Shown: positions 31,103 through 45,974, counted from the first letter of the stretch. The stretch: 64,000 nt of DNA from Janibacter limosus NBRC 16128 (GCF_001570985.1 NZ_BCSS01000002.1:1-64000), one strand, 5' to 3'. Notes: generated from the letters alone by a model not told the origin. Translations and numbers: made by a program.

Positions 31103-32344
31103 GTGAGAGCCTGGCCGTCCCCCCACCTGCCCGTCGTCCCCGGAGAGCCCATCTCCCTTCGCCTGCACGATGTGGCGCGCGGTGAGGTGGCGCCGGTCGA
31201 GGCGGCCGACCCCGCCCGCCTCTACGTCTGTGGCGTGACGCCCTACGACACCACCCACATGGGTCACGCCGCGACCTACGTGACCTTCGACCTCGTGGGC
31301 CGCGCGCTGCGTGACGGCGACCGAGCGGTCACGTACGTACAAAATGTCACCGATGTCGACGACCCGCTCTTCGAGCGCGCTGCACGTGACGGCATCGACT
31401 GGCGGGACCTGGGACAGGACCAGATCGCGCTCTTCCTCGAGGACATGACCGCGCTCGGTGTGATCCCCCCGGATCACTTCATGGGTGTCATGGAGTCGAT
31501 GCCCGCGATCATCGACGCCGTGCAGGGACTCGTCGCTCGTGGCATGACCTATGAGGTCGTCGAGGGCGGCATCCGGGACACCTATCTCGACCTCGCCGCT
31601 GCCGGCGGCCTCGGGGAGCTGAGCCACCTGAGCCGGGAGACGATGCTCGAGTTCTCTGCCGAGCGTGGCGGCGATCCGCAGCGCCCCGGCAAGCGCGACC
31701 CCCTCGACCCGATGCTGTGGCGCGGCGAGCGTGACGGCGAGCCCGCCTGGGACGCAGGCGCGCTCGGCCGCGGCCGACCCGGCTGGCACATCGAGTGCAC
31801 GGCCATCGCGATGGCGCACCTCGGTGACCGGATCGACGTGCAGGGTGGCGGCACGGACCTCGTCTTCCCCCACCACGAGATGTCGGTCGTGCAGGCCGAG
31901 GCGCTCACGGGGGAGCGGCCCTTCGCCGCGCACACGACGCACCAGGCGATGGTCGCCTACGACGGCGAAAAGATGAGCAAGTCCAAGGGCAACCTCGTGC
32001 GGGTCTCGACGCTGCGCGGGGAGGGCGTGGACCCGATGGCGATCCGGCTCGTGCTCCTGGCGCACCACTACCGCGGCGAGTGGGAGTGGACCGACGCGGA
32101 CCTGACCCAGGCGCAGGCACGTCTGGAGCGCTGGCGCTCGGGCCTGTCCACGGATGGCGGTCCAGACGCGAGCGAGACAGTCGCCGCGGTGCGCGCGGCC
32201 CTGGCGGATGACCTCGACACCCCGGCGGCGCTGGCCGCGGTCGACGCGTGGGTCGAGCGCTCGCTCAGTGCCAGCGGCGACGTGCGCTCGGCGCCCGGTG
32301 AGCTCGCTCGGGCGATCGACGCGCTGCTGGGCATCCGCCTCTGA
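31103..32344 (+). CDS. mshC: Cysteine:GlcN-Ins ligase MshC (mycothiol synthesis)
   Basis: 413 residues, exactly the MshC size. It belongs to the class I aminoacyl-tRNA-synthetase fold, close to CysRS but shorter. LYVCGVTPYDTTHMGHAATY bears the HIGH-like motif (THMGH) and a zinc cysteine, while GGGTDLVFPHHEMS gives more zinc ligands and GEKMSKSKGN the KMSKS loop. It joins cysteine to glucosaminyl-inositol with ATP. The presence of mshC shows that the host makes mycothiol. The upstream cluster (phosphatase, DUF3090, SCO1664-like) is a typical neighbourhood. Confidence 0.94.
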   Translation: MRAWPSPHLPVVPGEPISLRLHDVARGEVAPVEAADPARLYVCGVTPYDTTHMGHAATYVTFDLVGRALRDGDRAVTYVQNVTDVDDPLFERAARDGIDWRDLGQDQIALFLEDMTALGVIPPDHFMGVMESMPAIIDAVQGLVARGMTYEVVEGGIRDTYLDLAAAGGLGELSHLSRETMLEFSAERGGDPQRPGKRDPLDPMLWRGERDGEPAWDAGALGRGRPGWHIECTAIAMAHLGDRIDVQGGGTDLVFPHHEMSVVQAEALTGERPFAAHTTHQAMVAYDGEKMSKSKGNLVRVSTLRGEGVDPMAIRLVLLAHHYRGEWEWTDADLTQAQARLERWRSGLSTDGGPDASETVAAVRAALADDLDTPAALAAVDAWVERSLSASGDVRSAPGELARAIDALLGIRL

Positions 32345-32374
32345 GGCGCTGACGCCCGCGGACAAGCCCGTGGA

Positions 32375-33232
32375 TCAGCCGGGGCCGGCGGTGTCCTCGC
32401 CCCGGCGACGCAGGTACCGCTCGAACTCCTTGGCGATCGCATCGCCGCTGGCCTCCGGCAGCTCCGAGGTGTCCTGCGCGCTCTCCAGCGCGGAGACGTA
32501 CTCGGCGACGTCCTCGTCGGTGTTGGCGAGCTCGTCGACGCCGCGCTCCCACGCGCGGGCCTCGTCCTCGAGCTCACCGTGCTCGATGACCGTGTCGAGG
32601 AGGTCCTCCAGCTGCGCGAGCAGCGCCAGGGATGCCTTGGGGCAGGGGACCTGCGAGGCGTAGTGGGGGACAGCCGCCCACGCGGAGATCGAGACCATCT
32701 CGGCCTGGTGGGCCCCGTCCGCGACGACGCCGGTGATGCCGGTCGGGCCCTCGTAACGGGACGGCTCCAGCTCGTGACGGTAGGCGGTGGGCTCGTCCTC
32801 GCTGGAGCAGGTGACGGGGATCGGACGCGAGTGCGCGACATCGGCGAGCAGGGCACCGAGGGTGATCACCGTCGACACGCCGTGGGAGGCGGCGAGGTCG
32901 AGGATCTCGGCCGTGAAGGCCCGCCAGCGGAAGGAGGGCTCGATCCCGGTCACGAGCAGTACGTCCCGACCGAGGCTGTCCGGAGAGGCGAGCAGGATGC
33001 GGGTGGTGTTCCAGTGGAGGCCTCGCCCCTGTCCCTGGTTGATGACCCGGGGCCGGGTGACCTGGAAGTCGTAGTAGTCCTCGGGGTCGATCGCCGCCAC
33101 GGTCTCGGCGTCCCAGAGGTCGCCCAGGTGCTCGATGACACGGGAGGCGGCCTCGCCGGCGTCGTTCCAGCCCTCGAAGGCACAGATCATCACCGGGTCG
33201 TGCAGCTCGGGCAGGTCCTCGATCTCGATCAC
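32375..33232 (-). CDS. PAC2-family protein
   Basis: 285 residues, starting VIEIEDLPELHDPVMICAFE and GWNDAGEAAS, the PAC2 hallmark. PAC2 proteins are related to eukaryotic proteasome-assembly chaperones and are common in actinobacteria with proteasomes; their bacterial role is unproven. GTG 33232 was preferred over GTG 33238 because the -10 TAGGCT then sits 7 nt away, as in the other leaderless genes, while 33238 would leave 1 nt. The C-terminus is acidic and ends with a basic stretch. A proteasome link is inference only. Confidence 0.85.
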   Translation of the reverse strand: MIEIEDLPELHDPVMICAFEGWNDAGEAASRVIEHLGDLWDAETVAAIDPEDYYDFQVTRPRVINQGQGRGLHWNTTRILLASPDSLGRDVLLVTGIEPSFRWRAFTAEILDLAASHGVSTVITLGALLADVAHSRPIPVTCSSEDEPTAYRHELEPSRYEGPTGITGVVADGAHQAEMVSISAWAAVPHYASQVPCPKASLALLAQLEDLLDTVIEHGELEDEARAWERGVDELANTDEDVAEYVSALESAQDTSELPEASGDAIAKEFERYLRRRGEDTAGPG

Positions 33233-33239
33233 CTGCACC

Positions 33240-33245
33240 AGCCTA
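33240..33245 (-). promoter_or_regulatory. -10 TAGGCT before the PAC2 gene
   Basis: On the minus strand TAGGCT occupies 33245-33240, 7 nt before GTG 33232. It lies 8 nt from the divergent -10 of the HAD gene (33254-33259), so two polymerases could not bind at once. Confidence 0.55.
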
Positions 33246-33253
33246 CGTCGGGC

Positions 33254-33259
33254 TACCGT
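33254..33259 (+). promoter_or_regulatory. -10 TACCGT before the HAD hydrolase
   Basis: TACCGT, 8 nt, then GTG 33268. It is back to back with the PAC2 promoter. Confidence 0.45.
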
Positions 33260-33267
33260 GTCGCCCT

Positions 33268-33972
33268 GTGAGCACTGTGATCCCCGCGCCTGCGTCGCGC
33301 GATCTGCCCGCTGCCGTCCTGTGGGACATGGACGGCACCCTCGTCGACACCGAGCCCTACTGGATGCGCGCCGAGCACGAGCTCGTCGAGGAGTTCGGCG
33401 GCACGTGGACCCACGAGCTGGCGCTCCAGCTCGTCGGCAACCCGCTGCTCGTCTCGGCGAGGTTCATCCTCGAGAACTCACCCGTCGACCTCTCACCCGA
33501 GGAGGTCGTGCACCGGCTCCAGTCGCGGGTCATCGAGCAGATCGCGCACGAGATCCCGTGGCGGCCGGGTGCACGCGAGCTGCTCGCCGCGTGCCGGGAG
33601 GCGGACCTCCCGTCGGCCCTGGTCACGATGTCGTGGACGGACCTGGCGCAGGCCGTCGTCGACGCGACGGAGCCGGGCTCCTTCGGCCTCGTGGTGACAG
33701 GTGACATCGTCACGCAGGGCAAGCCGCACCCCGAGCCGTACCTCACGGCTGCCGCCCGGCTGGGCGTCGATCCCGCCGCCTGCGTCGCCATCGAGGACTC
33801 GCCGACCGGCGTCCGCTCGGCCGTCGCCGCTGGTGTGCCGACCCTGGCCGTCCCGCACGTCGTCGAGGTCCCGGCCATCGACGGTGCGGTGCCGCTGACC
33901 ACGCTGGTGGGGGTCACCCCCTTCGACCTCATGGCGTTGGCCACCGGTGCCCAGCAGCCCGCACGACCTTAA
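33268..33972 (+). CDS. HAD-superfamily hydrolase (subfamily IA)
   Basis: 234 residues. Motif I is VLWDMDGTLVDTEPYW, with the nucleophile Asp and acid Asp; motif II is SALVTMSW (Thr); the lysine of GKPHPEPYL and IEDSPTGVRSA (motif IV acid pair) follow. The helical cap lies between motifs I and II. It is a phosphatase of the beta-phosphoglucomutase/Gph type with unknown substrate. The stop is three bases past the stop of the convergent RecB-like gene. Confidence 0.85.
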   Translation: MSTVIPAPASRDLPAAVLWDMDGTLVDTEPYWMRAEHELVEEFGGTWTHELALQLVGNPLLVSARFILENSPVDLSPEEVVHRLQSRVIEQIAHEIPWRPGARELLAACREADLPSALVTMSWTDLAQAVVDATEPGSFGLVVTGDIVTQGKPHPEPYLTAAARLGVDPAACVAIEDSPTGVRSAVAAGVPTLAVPHVVEVPAIDGAVPLTTLVGVTPFDLMALATGAQQPARP

Positions 33973-34804
33973 GGGCGAGCGGGCGAAGGGGGCGTCTCGG
34001 CTTCGGGGGTGATGATCTCGATCGTCTCGGGCAGGTCGGGGGGAGTGCCGCCGAAGGCGGGGCAGAGCGGCTTGAAGTCGCACCAGCCGCACAGCTTCGT
34101 CGGGTTGGGGCGGAAGTCCCGCGCCGCCACCGCCTGCTCGATCGCTGACCAGACCGCCCGGACATTGCGCTCCAGGGCCAGGAGGTCGGCCTCGTCCGGG
34201 ACATAGCGGATGACCGTGCCGTCCTTGAGGTAGACCAGCTGCAGCAGGTCGGGGACCCGACCCGTGCGACGCCAGATGACCAGCCCGTAGAACTTCATCT
34301 GGAAGAGCGCCTTGCCCTCGAAGCCCGCCGCGGGCGTGCGCCCCGTCTTGTAGTCGACGACCCGCACCTCCCCGGTGAGGGCGACGTCCAGCCGGTCGAT
34401 GATGCCGCGCAGGACGAGCCCGTCGACCTCGGTCTCGACCTTGACCTCACGTTGAGAGGGCTCGAGTCTCGATGGGTCCTCGAGGGTGAACCATCGGTCG
34501 ACGAGCTTCTCAGCCGCGAGGAACCACGACTGCTCGCTGAGCGAGGCGTCGTCGGCCAGCATCTCGGCCAGCTCGGGTCGTTCGGCGACCAGGGCGGCCC
34601 ACTGACCCGGCACCAGTGCCCGGGCGGCCTCGGGGGTGCGCTCGGCTGCGGGCAGGTCGAAGATCTCCTCGAGCACGGCGTGCACGAGCGTCCCACGAGC
34701 CGCTGCCGGTGACGGTGCCTCCTCGAGGCGGTCGATCGTGCGGAAGCGGAACTTCAGCGGGCACTGCTTGAAGTCGGCTGCGCGAGAGGGGGAGAGCGCG
34801 GCCC

Positions 34805-34808
<4 letters not shown>
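33969..34808 (-). CDS. RecB-family PD-(D/E)XK exonuclease
   Basis: 279 residues from GTG 34808. [18 protein letters not shown] begins the RecB nuclease-like domain. [14 protein letters not shown] holds the early histidine, VEVDG-like [15 protein letters not shown] the Asp, and [12 protein letters not shown] the D-x-K core. [14 protein letters not shown] gives the C-terminal cysteines that, with Cys in QCP, bind an Fe-S cluster in Cas4-like members. It probably degrades or processes DNA ends. GTG overlaps the metH stop (GTGA), so it is translated from the metH mRNA; the coupling is unexpected functionally. Confidence 0.88.
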
Positions 34809-38527
<3,719 letters not shown>

Positions 38528-38589
38528 CGTGAAGATCCTGTCGAAGGGGGCGGAGTGCGTCTTCATTATCCCCATCCGGGCCTCTCGCC

Positions 38590-38595
38590 TAAGGT
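38590..38595 (+). promoter_or_regulatory. -10 TAAGGT before the site-2 protease gene
   Basis: TAAGGT, 7 nt, then ATG 38603. It lies in the 75-nt gap divergent from metH. Confidence 0.55.
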
Positions 38596-38602
38596 CAGGT
38601 CC

Positions 38603-40746
<2,144 letters not shown>

Positions 40747-40805
40747 GCAGACGCGAGAGACTGGCAGGGAGCGCCGTCACCACGGCGGGAAGGGAGCACA
40801 AGTCC

Positions 40806-42467
40806 ATGACCACCGACCCCACCCCCCAGGACGTGCGGGCACTGCAGGACAAGCTGACGCACCAGCAGTCGCAGATGTCCACCGTCGCCTCGCAGAACGA
40901 GCGCCTCGTGCGCACGCTCAAGGATGCCCGCCAGCAGATCGTCTCCCTGCGTGAGGAGATCGAGCGCCTGGCCCAGCCCCCTTCGTCCTATGCCGTGATC
41001 GTCGACGTCCACGAGGACGACAAGACGGTCGACGTGCTCTCCGGCGGACGCAAGATGCACGTGGCCGTCTCCCCGGCGGTGGAGCTGAGCGAGCTCGGCG
41101 TCGGCCGCGAGGTGCGGCTCAACGAGGCGATGAATGTCGTCTCCGTCCACGCCGAGGACGTCGCCGGCGAGGTCGTGGTCGTCAAGGAGGTCCTCGACGA
41201 GGACCGCCTGCTCGTGCTCATGCGCCAGGACGAGGAGCGGGTCGTGCGCCGCGGCAGCCGGGTCACCGACAAGCAGGTGCGCGTCGGTGATGCCGTGCTC
41301 GTCGACCAGCGCAGCAACATCGCGGTTGAGCGGATCCCCCGGGCGGAGGTGGCCGACCTCGTCCTCGAGGAGGTGCCCGACCTCGACTACGACGACATCG
41401 GTGGGCTCAGCGCGCAGATCGAGGCGATCCGCGACAGCGTCGAGCTGCCCTACCTGCACGCCGACCTCTACGAGCGCCACCAGCTCAAGGCACCCAAGGG
41501 GGTCCTGCTCTACGGTCCTCCCGGCAACGGCAAGACGATGATCGCCAAGGCGGTCGCGGCGTCGTTGGCGCGCAAGGTCGCCGAGCGCACCGGGCAGGAG
41601 AGCGCGACGGCGTACTTCCTCAACATCAAGGGCCCCGAGCTGCTCAACAAGTACGTCGGGGAGACCGAGCGACACATCCGGGTGATCTTTCACCGCGCCC
41701 GGGAGAAGGCCAGCGACGGCACGCCCGTGGTCGTCTTCTTCGACGAGATGGACAGCCTCTTCCGCACCCGCGGCTCGGGCGTCTCCTCCGACGTCGAGAC
41801 GACGATCGTGCCGCAGCTGCTCGCCGAGATCGACGGCGTCGAGGGCCTGGACAATGTCATCGTCATCGGCGCGACCAACCGTGAGGACATGATCGACCCC
41901 GCGATCCTGCGTCCCGGGCGCCTCGACGTGAAGATCAAGATCGAGCGGCCCGATGCTGAGGGCTCGCGCGACATCTTCAGCAAGTACCTCACCGCCGACC
42001 TGCCGCTGCACCCCGAGGATCTCGAGGAGCACGACGGCGACCGCCAGGCCACGGTGGACGGGATGATCGACGCCGCGGTCGAGCACATGTACGCGGAGTC
42101 GGACGCCAACCAGTTCCTCGAGGTCACCTACCAGGGTGGCGACAAGGAGATCCTGTACTTCAAGGACTTCAACTCCGGCGCGATGATCCAAAACATCGTC
42201 GACCGGTCCAAGAAGGCCGCGATCAAGGACTTCCTCACCACGGGCATCGAAGGGGTGCGCGTCGGCCACGTCCTCGACGCGTGCATCGCGGAGTTCAAGG
42301 AGAACGAGGACCTGCCCAACACGACCAACCCCGACGACTGGGCCAAGATCTCGGGCAAGAAGGGCGAGCGGATCGTCTACATCCGCACGCTCATCGGCGG
42401 CAAGTCCGGCGGGGCCGAGCCGGGTCGCTCGATCGACACGGGGTCACGGACGGGTCAGTACCTCTAG
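40806..42467 (+). CDS. arc: Proteasome-associated ATPase ARC/Mpa
   Basis: 553 residues. A coiled coil (about 8-55) that recognises Pup is followed by two OB-fold domains (60-190) and an AAA+ domain with Walker A GPPGNGKT (about 236-243) and Walker B FFDEMDS (about 311-317). It ends GQYL, the penultimate-Tyr motif that opens the 20S core gate. The hexamer unfolds pupylated substrates into PrcA/PrcB. The ATG at 40806 lies 8 nt after GGGAG. Uncommonly, dop does not follow at once; about 3.5 kb of other genes intervenes. Confidence 0.96.
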   Translation: MTTDPTPQDVRALQDKLTHQQSQMSTVASQNERLVRTLKDARQQIVSLREEIERLAQPPSSYAVIVDVHEDDKTVDVLSGGRKMHVAVSPAVELSELGVGREVRLNEAMNVVSVHAEDVAGEVVVVKEVLDEDRLLVLMRQDEERVVRRGSRVTDKQVRVGDAVLVDQRSNIAVERIPRAEVADLVLEEVPDLDYDDIGGLSAQIEAIRDSVELPYLHADLYERHQLKAPKGVLLYGPPGNGKTMIAKAVAASLARKVAERTGQESATAYFLNIKGPELLNKYVGETERHIRVIFHRAREKASDGTPVVVFFDEMDSLFRTRGSGVSSDVETTIVPQLLAEIDGVEGLDNVIVIGATNREDMIDPAILRPGRLDVKIKIERPDAEGSRDIFSKYLTADLPLHPEDLEEHDGDRQATVDGMIDAAVEHMYAESDANQFLEVTYQGGDKEILYFKDFNSGAMIQNIVDRSKKAAIKDFLTTGIEGVRVGHVLDACIAEFKENEDLPNTTNPDDWAKISGKKGERIVYIRTLIGGKSGGAEPGRSIDTGSRTGQYL

Positions 42468-42514
42468 ACCTACACGGGCCTGTACGAGCCCGGCCTCGAA
42501 GACCTGCGGGCGGA

Positions 42515-42841
42515 GTGGTCCGAGTGGTCGCGCTGGACGCAGGGGCGCTGTTCGCGGCCAACCCGACGGAGCCCATGACCATCGGCCCCGTCAAGCAGAC
42601 CGAGGTGCTGGCCCGAGCGGCGCAGGAGAACCGGGACCAGCAGATGCTGGCCGATCTCCAGGCACTGAGGGTCGAGACCACCGCTTTGCCGGATGACGCT
42701 GGCCTCCGACTGGCGCGGCTGCGGGCTCACACCAGCGCGAAGATGGCCGACTGCTGCGTGCTGCTCACCCCTGAGCGCCAGTTCGCACGAGGAGGAACGC
42801 CAGTGGCTACACCTGTACGACGGCCACCAGCAGGGGGATGA
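42515..42841 (+). pseudogene. PIN-domain (VapC-like) remnant
   Basis: The frame has VVALDAGALFAANP, like the start of PIN toxins with the first catalytic Asp, then LRVETTALPDDAGLRLARLR and KMADCCVLL, like the last third of the domain with a later Asp. The middle is too short for a full fold of about 130 residues, and the frame runs on into ARGGTPVATPVRRPPAGG, overlapping the convergent gene. No antitoxin is adjacent. A decayed toxin is the best reading; a chance frame is the alternative. Confidence 0.45.
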
Positions 42842-43190
42842 TCGCCGCGAATCCCATGCCGATGGCGGCGCCGACAGACCCCACGGCCATCGTGCTGCGC
42901 CCGGGCATGTGGTCCCCGTGCACCGTGGCTGTCGTGACGACCAGCGAGACGATGAGCCCGAGGGCCGCACACGGGACGACGAAGAAGGCGGGGACCCATG
43001 CCCAGCTGATCGCGGTCGTGGCTGCCGGGATGAGGTCTCCCGGGGTCTGCACGCCCGGCGCCAGGGTGAGGCCGACGAGGGCGACGCACACCAGTGGGAC
43101 GGTGACGACGAACCAGAGCAGCGTGACGGAGCTCGAGACCGCAGCGCGGGCGCATCGGGAGCCGCCTGCGTGGGCGACGGTCGCGTTCAT
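42807..43190 (-). CDS. Small four-helix membrane protein, unknown
   Basis: 127 residues with about four hydrophobic helices (residues 20-42, 52-72, 74-95, 100-125), Gly/Ala/Val rich. I do not recognise a family. TAGGCT 6 nt before ATG 43190 supports expression as a leaderless gene. Its 3' end overlaps the PIN-like frame on the other strand. It is one of the genes separating arc from dop. Confidence 0.65.
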   Translation of the reverse strand: MNATVAHAGGSRCARAAVSSSVTLLWFVVTVPLVCVALVGLTLAPGVQTPGDLIPAATTAISWAWVPAFFVVPCAALGLIVSLVVTTATVHGDHMPGRSTMAVGSVGAAIGMGFAAIIPLLVAVVQV

Positions 43191-43196
43191 GTCCGA

Positions 43197-43202
43197 AGCC
43201 TA
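43197..43202 (-). promoter_or_regulatory. -10 TAGGCT before the four-helix protein
   Basis: Minus-strand TAGGCT (43202-43197) lies 6 nt before ATG 43190. Confidence 0.5.
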
Positions 43203-43260
43203 GTGCTTGCGACAGGGGCACAGCGACGGCTCGGGCACAGCGACACTGATCAGCACGCTG

Positions 43261-43860
43261 TCAGTCGCCCTCGGGCTGACGGGGCTGTCGGATCCCCAGC
43301 TCGCCGACGACCCGACCGCGCTCGGCGGGCGGCACGACTCCGCGCCCGGGGGTGTGATCATCGGGTCCCCGCAGGTCCTCCAGTCCGAGCGGATCACCGA
43401 CCTGGGTGTGCTCCACGGGCGGGTGCACGCGCCCGCGCCCCGAGCCCGTGGGCCGCTGCGCGTCCGGTCGACGTCGGTCGAGCGCCCACAGCACGAGCCG
43501 CCAGCCGACGAGGGTCACGCCCAGGAAGAGCGTGGCCACGATGACGAAGGGGAGGGCCGTGCCCTGACCGACCATGTCCCGCAGGGCCATCCCGCCGAAG
43601 ACGGTGGCGATCCACACAGTCGCCCCATGCCACAGCCGGGTCGGCCAGGTGCGGCTCGACAGGGCGACGACGGTCCACCCGATGGCCAGGCCGGCGAGGA
43701 AGGGCCAGGCCGTCTCCCACCAGCCGGCGGGGTCGAGCGGCTCGGCGTGGGTGCGTCGCCCGATGAGGGTGAAGACGGCGACGACGAGGACGTCGAGCCC
43801 GGCCGCGATCGCGGTGCGGCGACCGGGAGAGGTCAGCAGCTCGTCGCGGACACCAGCCAT
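43261..43860 (-). CDS. DUF3054-family membrane protein
   Basis: 199 residues. Four helices cover about 15-130, with the family-like segments AIAAGLDVLVVAVFTLIGRR, FLAGLAIGWTVVALS and GGMALRDMVGQGTALPFVIV. The C-terminal 70 residues are a polar Pro/Gly/Arg-rich tail. Function is unknown. It starts 1 nt after the stop of the upstream alpha/beta hydrolase and is likely the last gene of a three-gene leftward operon. Confidence 0.8.
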   Translation of the reverse strand: MAGVRDELLTSPGRRTAIAAGLDVLVVAVFTLIGRRTHAEPLDPAGWWETAWPFLAGLAIGWTVVALSSRTWPTRLWHGATVWIATVFGGMALRDMVGQGTALPFVIVATLFLGVTLVGWRLVLWALDRRRPDAQRPTGSGRGRVHPPVEHTQVGDPLGLEDLRGPDDHTPGRGVVPPAERGRVVGELGIRQPRQPEGD

Positions 43861-43861
43861 G

Positions 43862-44857
43862 TCAGGCTCCCTGCGCCAGGTGCCGGCGCAGCTCGTCGAC
43901 GAGCTCGGCCCGGTGCTGGGCACCGGCCCGCGTCACTCCGGAGAAGCTGGCGAAGCCGTGCGGCAGCCCCACGTAGTTGGTGACCCGCACTGGGACCCCG
44001 GCCTCACGCAGCGCCTCTCCGTACCGCAGCCCGTCGTCGCGGATCGGGTCGAGGTCGGCGGTCTGGATGAGCGCGGGGGCCACCCCTGCGACATCGCCGA
44101 AGAGGGGCGAGACGAGGGGGTCGGTCAGCGAGACGGCATCGGCCGCGTCACCGATGTAGTGCGCGCGGAAGGCGAGGATCTTGGCCTCGGTGAGGATCGC
44201 CCCCTCGGAGTGCTCCTTGATGGACGGCGAGGCCATCGTCAGGTCGGTCGCCGGGTAGAGCAACGCCTGGTGGCGGATGACCGGCTCCCCGTCCGTCGTG
44301 CGCAGGTCCCGCAGCTGCTGCGCGACGACCGCTGAGAGGTTGCCCCCGGCAGAGTCCCCGCACAGCGCGATCCGCTCCCGGTCGACGCCGTGGTCGGCGT
44401 GCTCGTGCAACCACTGCGTGACGTCGATCGCGTCGAAAGCGGCGGTGGGAGCACGGTGCTCGGGTGCCATCCGGTAGTCGACGCTCACGACCACCGCATC
44501 GAGCTCGGCCGCGAGGTGGGTGCACAGCGGGTCGTACATGGGTGTGGAGCCCTGCACCCAGCCACCGCCGTGGAAGTACACGACGAGGGCGCGTCCCTCC
44601 CTTCGTCCTGACGGCGTGTACCAGCGAAGGGGGATCGACGCACCGTCACGGGCGGGAGCGCTGCCCTCGTCGATGGCCACGTCTGCGCGCACCCGACCGG
44701 TGATCCAGGAGAAGGGGGCCGACCTCGGGTACACCTTGACCCTGGCCGCCTCGATGTCCTCCAGGGTGGCGTCGACGATCGATACTCGCCCGACGTTGTC
44801 GAGGAAGGTGGTCACCAGACCCACCAGGGGGGCCAGGCCGGGGTAGGGACGCTTCAC
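43862..44857 (-). CDS. Alpha/beta hydrolase, HSL (family IV) type
   Basis: 331 residues. VVYFHGGGWVQGSTPMYD gives the oxyanion HGGGW motif, ALCGDSAGGNLSAVV the nucleophile Ser (GDSAGG), DPIRDDGLRYG the acid Asp, and GLPHGFASF the catalytic His. This full triad marks an esterase of the hormone-sensitive-lipase type, cytosolic. GTG 44857 overlaps the stop of the next hydrolase gene (GTGA). The two look like diverged tandem duplicates with the same motif order. Confidence 0.9.
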   Translation of the reverse strand: MKRPYPGLAPLVGLVTTFLDNVGRVSIVDATLEDIEAARVKVYPRSAPFSWITGRVRADVAIDEGSAPARDGASIPLRWYTPSGRREGRALVVYFHGGGWVQGSTPMYDPLCTHLAAELDAVVVSVDYRMAPEHRAPTAAFDAIDVTQWLHEHADHGVDRERIALCGDSAGGNLSAVVAQQLRDLRTTDGEPVIRHQALLYPATDLTMASPSIKEHSEGAILTEAKILAFRAHYIGDAADAVSLTDPLVSPLFGDVAGVAPALIQTADLDPIRDDGLRYGEALREAGVPVRVTNYVGLPHGFASFSGVTRAGAQHRAELVDELRRHLAQGA

Positions 44858-45825
44858 GGGTGCTCCTGGTGCAGGTGGTGGGTGACCTCGGCGACGAGCT
44901 CGTCGAGTGCCGCGTGGGCGGCCGGAGCGAACCCCGGGAAGGTGATGAAGCCGTGCGGCGCACCGCGATAAGTCGTCGCGCGCACCTCGACGCCGGCGTC
45001 CTGCAGGGCGGCGGCGTAGGCCAACCCGTCAGGCCGAAGGGGGTCGTGCTCGGCCGTCTGGACGAGCGCCGGTGGCAGGCCGGTGAGCTCGCCGAGGGCG
45101 GGGGAGAGCAGCGGGTTGCGCTCGTCGCCCTCGTCGCCGAGGTAGAGGCTGCGGAAGGACCGCATCATGTCGGGCGTCAGCAGGACGAAGCGTCGGTCGG
45201 CCCCCTGGAGCGCCTCGACCTCACGCTCGGTGAGGTCCGGTGCGGGGTAGACCAGGGCCTGGTGCCGCAGTCCGGCGAAGCCCTCGTCGCGCAGCTGCTG
45301 CGCCACCGCAGCGGCGAGGTTTCCGCCGGCCGAGTCCCCGGTGACCCCGACGGAGTCCGCCCGTGCCCCCAGCTCGGCTGCGTGCTCGATCGCCCAGTGG
45401 GTCGCGTCGAGGCAGTCGTGGACGGCCAGGGGAGCGCGGTGCTCGGGCGCCATCCGGTAAGCGACCGTGACCACGACGACCTGCGCCCGCGCCGCGACGG
45501 CGGTGCACCACGGGTCGTAGACGCCGATGTTGCCGATGACGAAGCCGCCCCCGTGGAAGTGCACGAGCAGCGGAAGGGGACCGCTCGCGCCATCGGGTCG
45601 GTGCACCCGGACCTTGAGCTCGTACCCGTCGCGGGTGGTGATCCGCTGCGATGTCGAGGTGACTCCGGAGGTGGGTGTGCCGAGGATCCACGTGTACGGC
45701 CGCCGCATCGGCAGGCTGCCGCGCATCCGCGACAGCTCCGCAGGGGTCATCTCCTCCGCGATCGCCGCCGACCGGGTCAGCCGGTCCAGCAACCGCGTGC
45801 GCCAGGGCATCCAGGGTCTCGTCAC
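44854..45825 (-). CDS. Alpha/beta hydrolase, HSL type (paralogue)
   Basis: 323 residues from GTG 45825; GTG 45849 and ATG 45810 are alternatives. I prefer 45825 because TGGAAT lies 6 nt before it. The triad is complete: VHFHGGGFVIGNIGVYD, VTGDSAGGNLAAAV, HDPLRPDGLAYAAAL and GAPHGFITF. The N-terminal 40 residues form a helical cap. It is the first gene of the operon with its paralogue and DUF3054. The substrates are unknown. Confidence 0.87.
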   Translation of the reverse strand: MTRPWMPWRTRLLDRLTRSAAIAEEMTPAELSRMRGSLPMRRPYTWILGTPTSGVTSTSQRITTRDGYELKVRVHRPDGASGPLPLLVHFHGGGFVIGNIGVYDPWCTAVAARAQVVVVTVAYRMAPEHRAPLAVHDCLDATHWAIEHAAELGARADSVGVTGDSAGGNLAAAVAQQLRDEGFAGLRHQALVYPAPDLTEREVEALQGADRRFVLLTPDMMRSFRSLYLGDEGDERNPLLSPALGELTGLPPALVQTAEHDPLRPDGLAYAAALQDAGVEVRATTYRGAPHGFITFPGFAPAAHAALDELVAEVTHHLHQEHP

Positions 45826-45857
45826 GCGCCCATTCCAGCATGTCCGCACCCCTTCTG

Positions 45858-45902
45858 GTGGAGGTGTGCGCGCAGACGAAAGGTCGGCGGGTCTACCTCC
45901 AC
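45858..45902. repeat. Palindromic repeat, copy 1 (45 bp)
   Basis: It begins GTGGAGGTGTGCGCGC and ends GCGGGTCTACCTCCAC, a palindrome with 8-bp outer arms (GTGGAGGT/ACCTCCAC). It matches copy 2 at 39 of 45 positions with no gaps. The distance between copies is 66 bp. Copy 1 has less perfect inner arms, consistent with drift. No similar element is seen elsewhere in the window. Confidence 0.85.
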
Positions 45903-45923
45903 CGCGGCGGCTCGGTCTTCCCA

Positions 45924-45968
45924 GTGGAGGTATACGCGCGGATGAAGGGTCGGCGGGTATACCTCCAC
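45924..45968. repeat. Palindromic repeat, copy 2 (45 bp)
   Basis: It begins GTGGAGGTATACGCGC and ends GCGGGTATACCTCCAC, with 12-bp perfect arms (GTGGAGGTATAC/GTATACCTCCAC) around a central region with GGGTCGG. It ends 6 nt before the dop -10, so it covers the likely -35 region. An mRNA hairpin, protein-binding site or mobile element are all possible. Confidence 0.85.
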
Positions 45969-45974
45969 CGCGCC

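Noticed and set aside
38528-38602. Cobalamin riboswitch before metH
   Set aside because: The gap is only 75 nt and lacks the B12-box; a riboswitch would need about 200 nt.
45858-45968. A repeated peptide (VEVYARMKGRRVYLHR-like) from the tandem palindromes
   Set aside because: The palindromes explain the repeated codons on both strands, and no start or ribosome site is present.
45858-45968. CRISPR array
   Set aside because: Only two repeats that are palindromic, with a 21-bp spacer and no cas genes.
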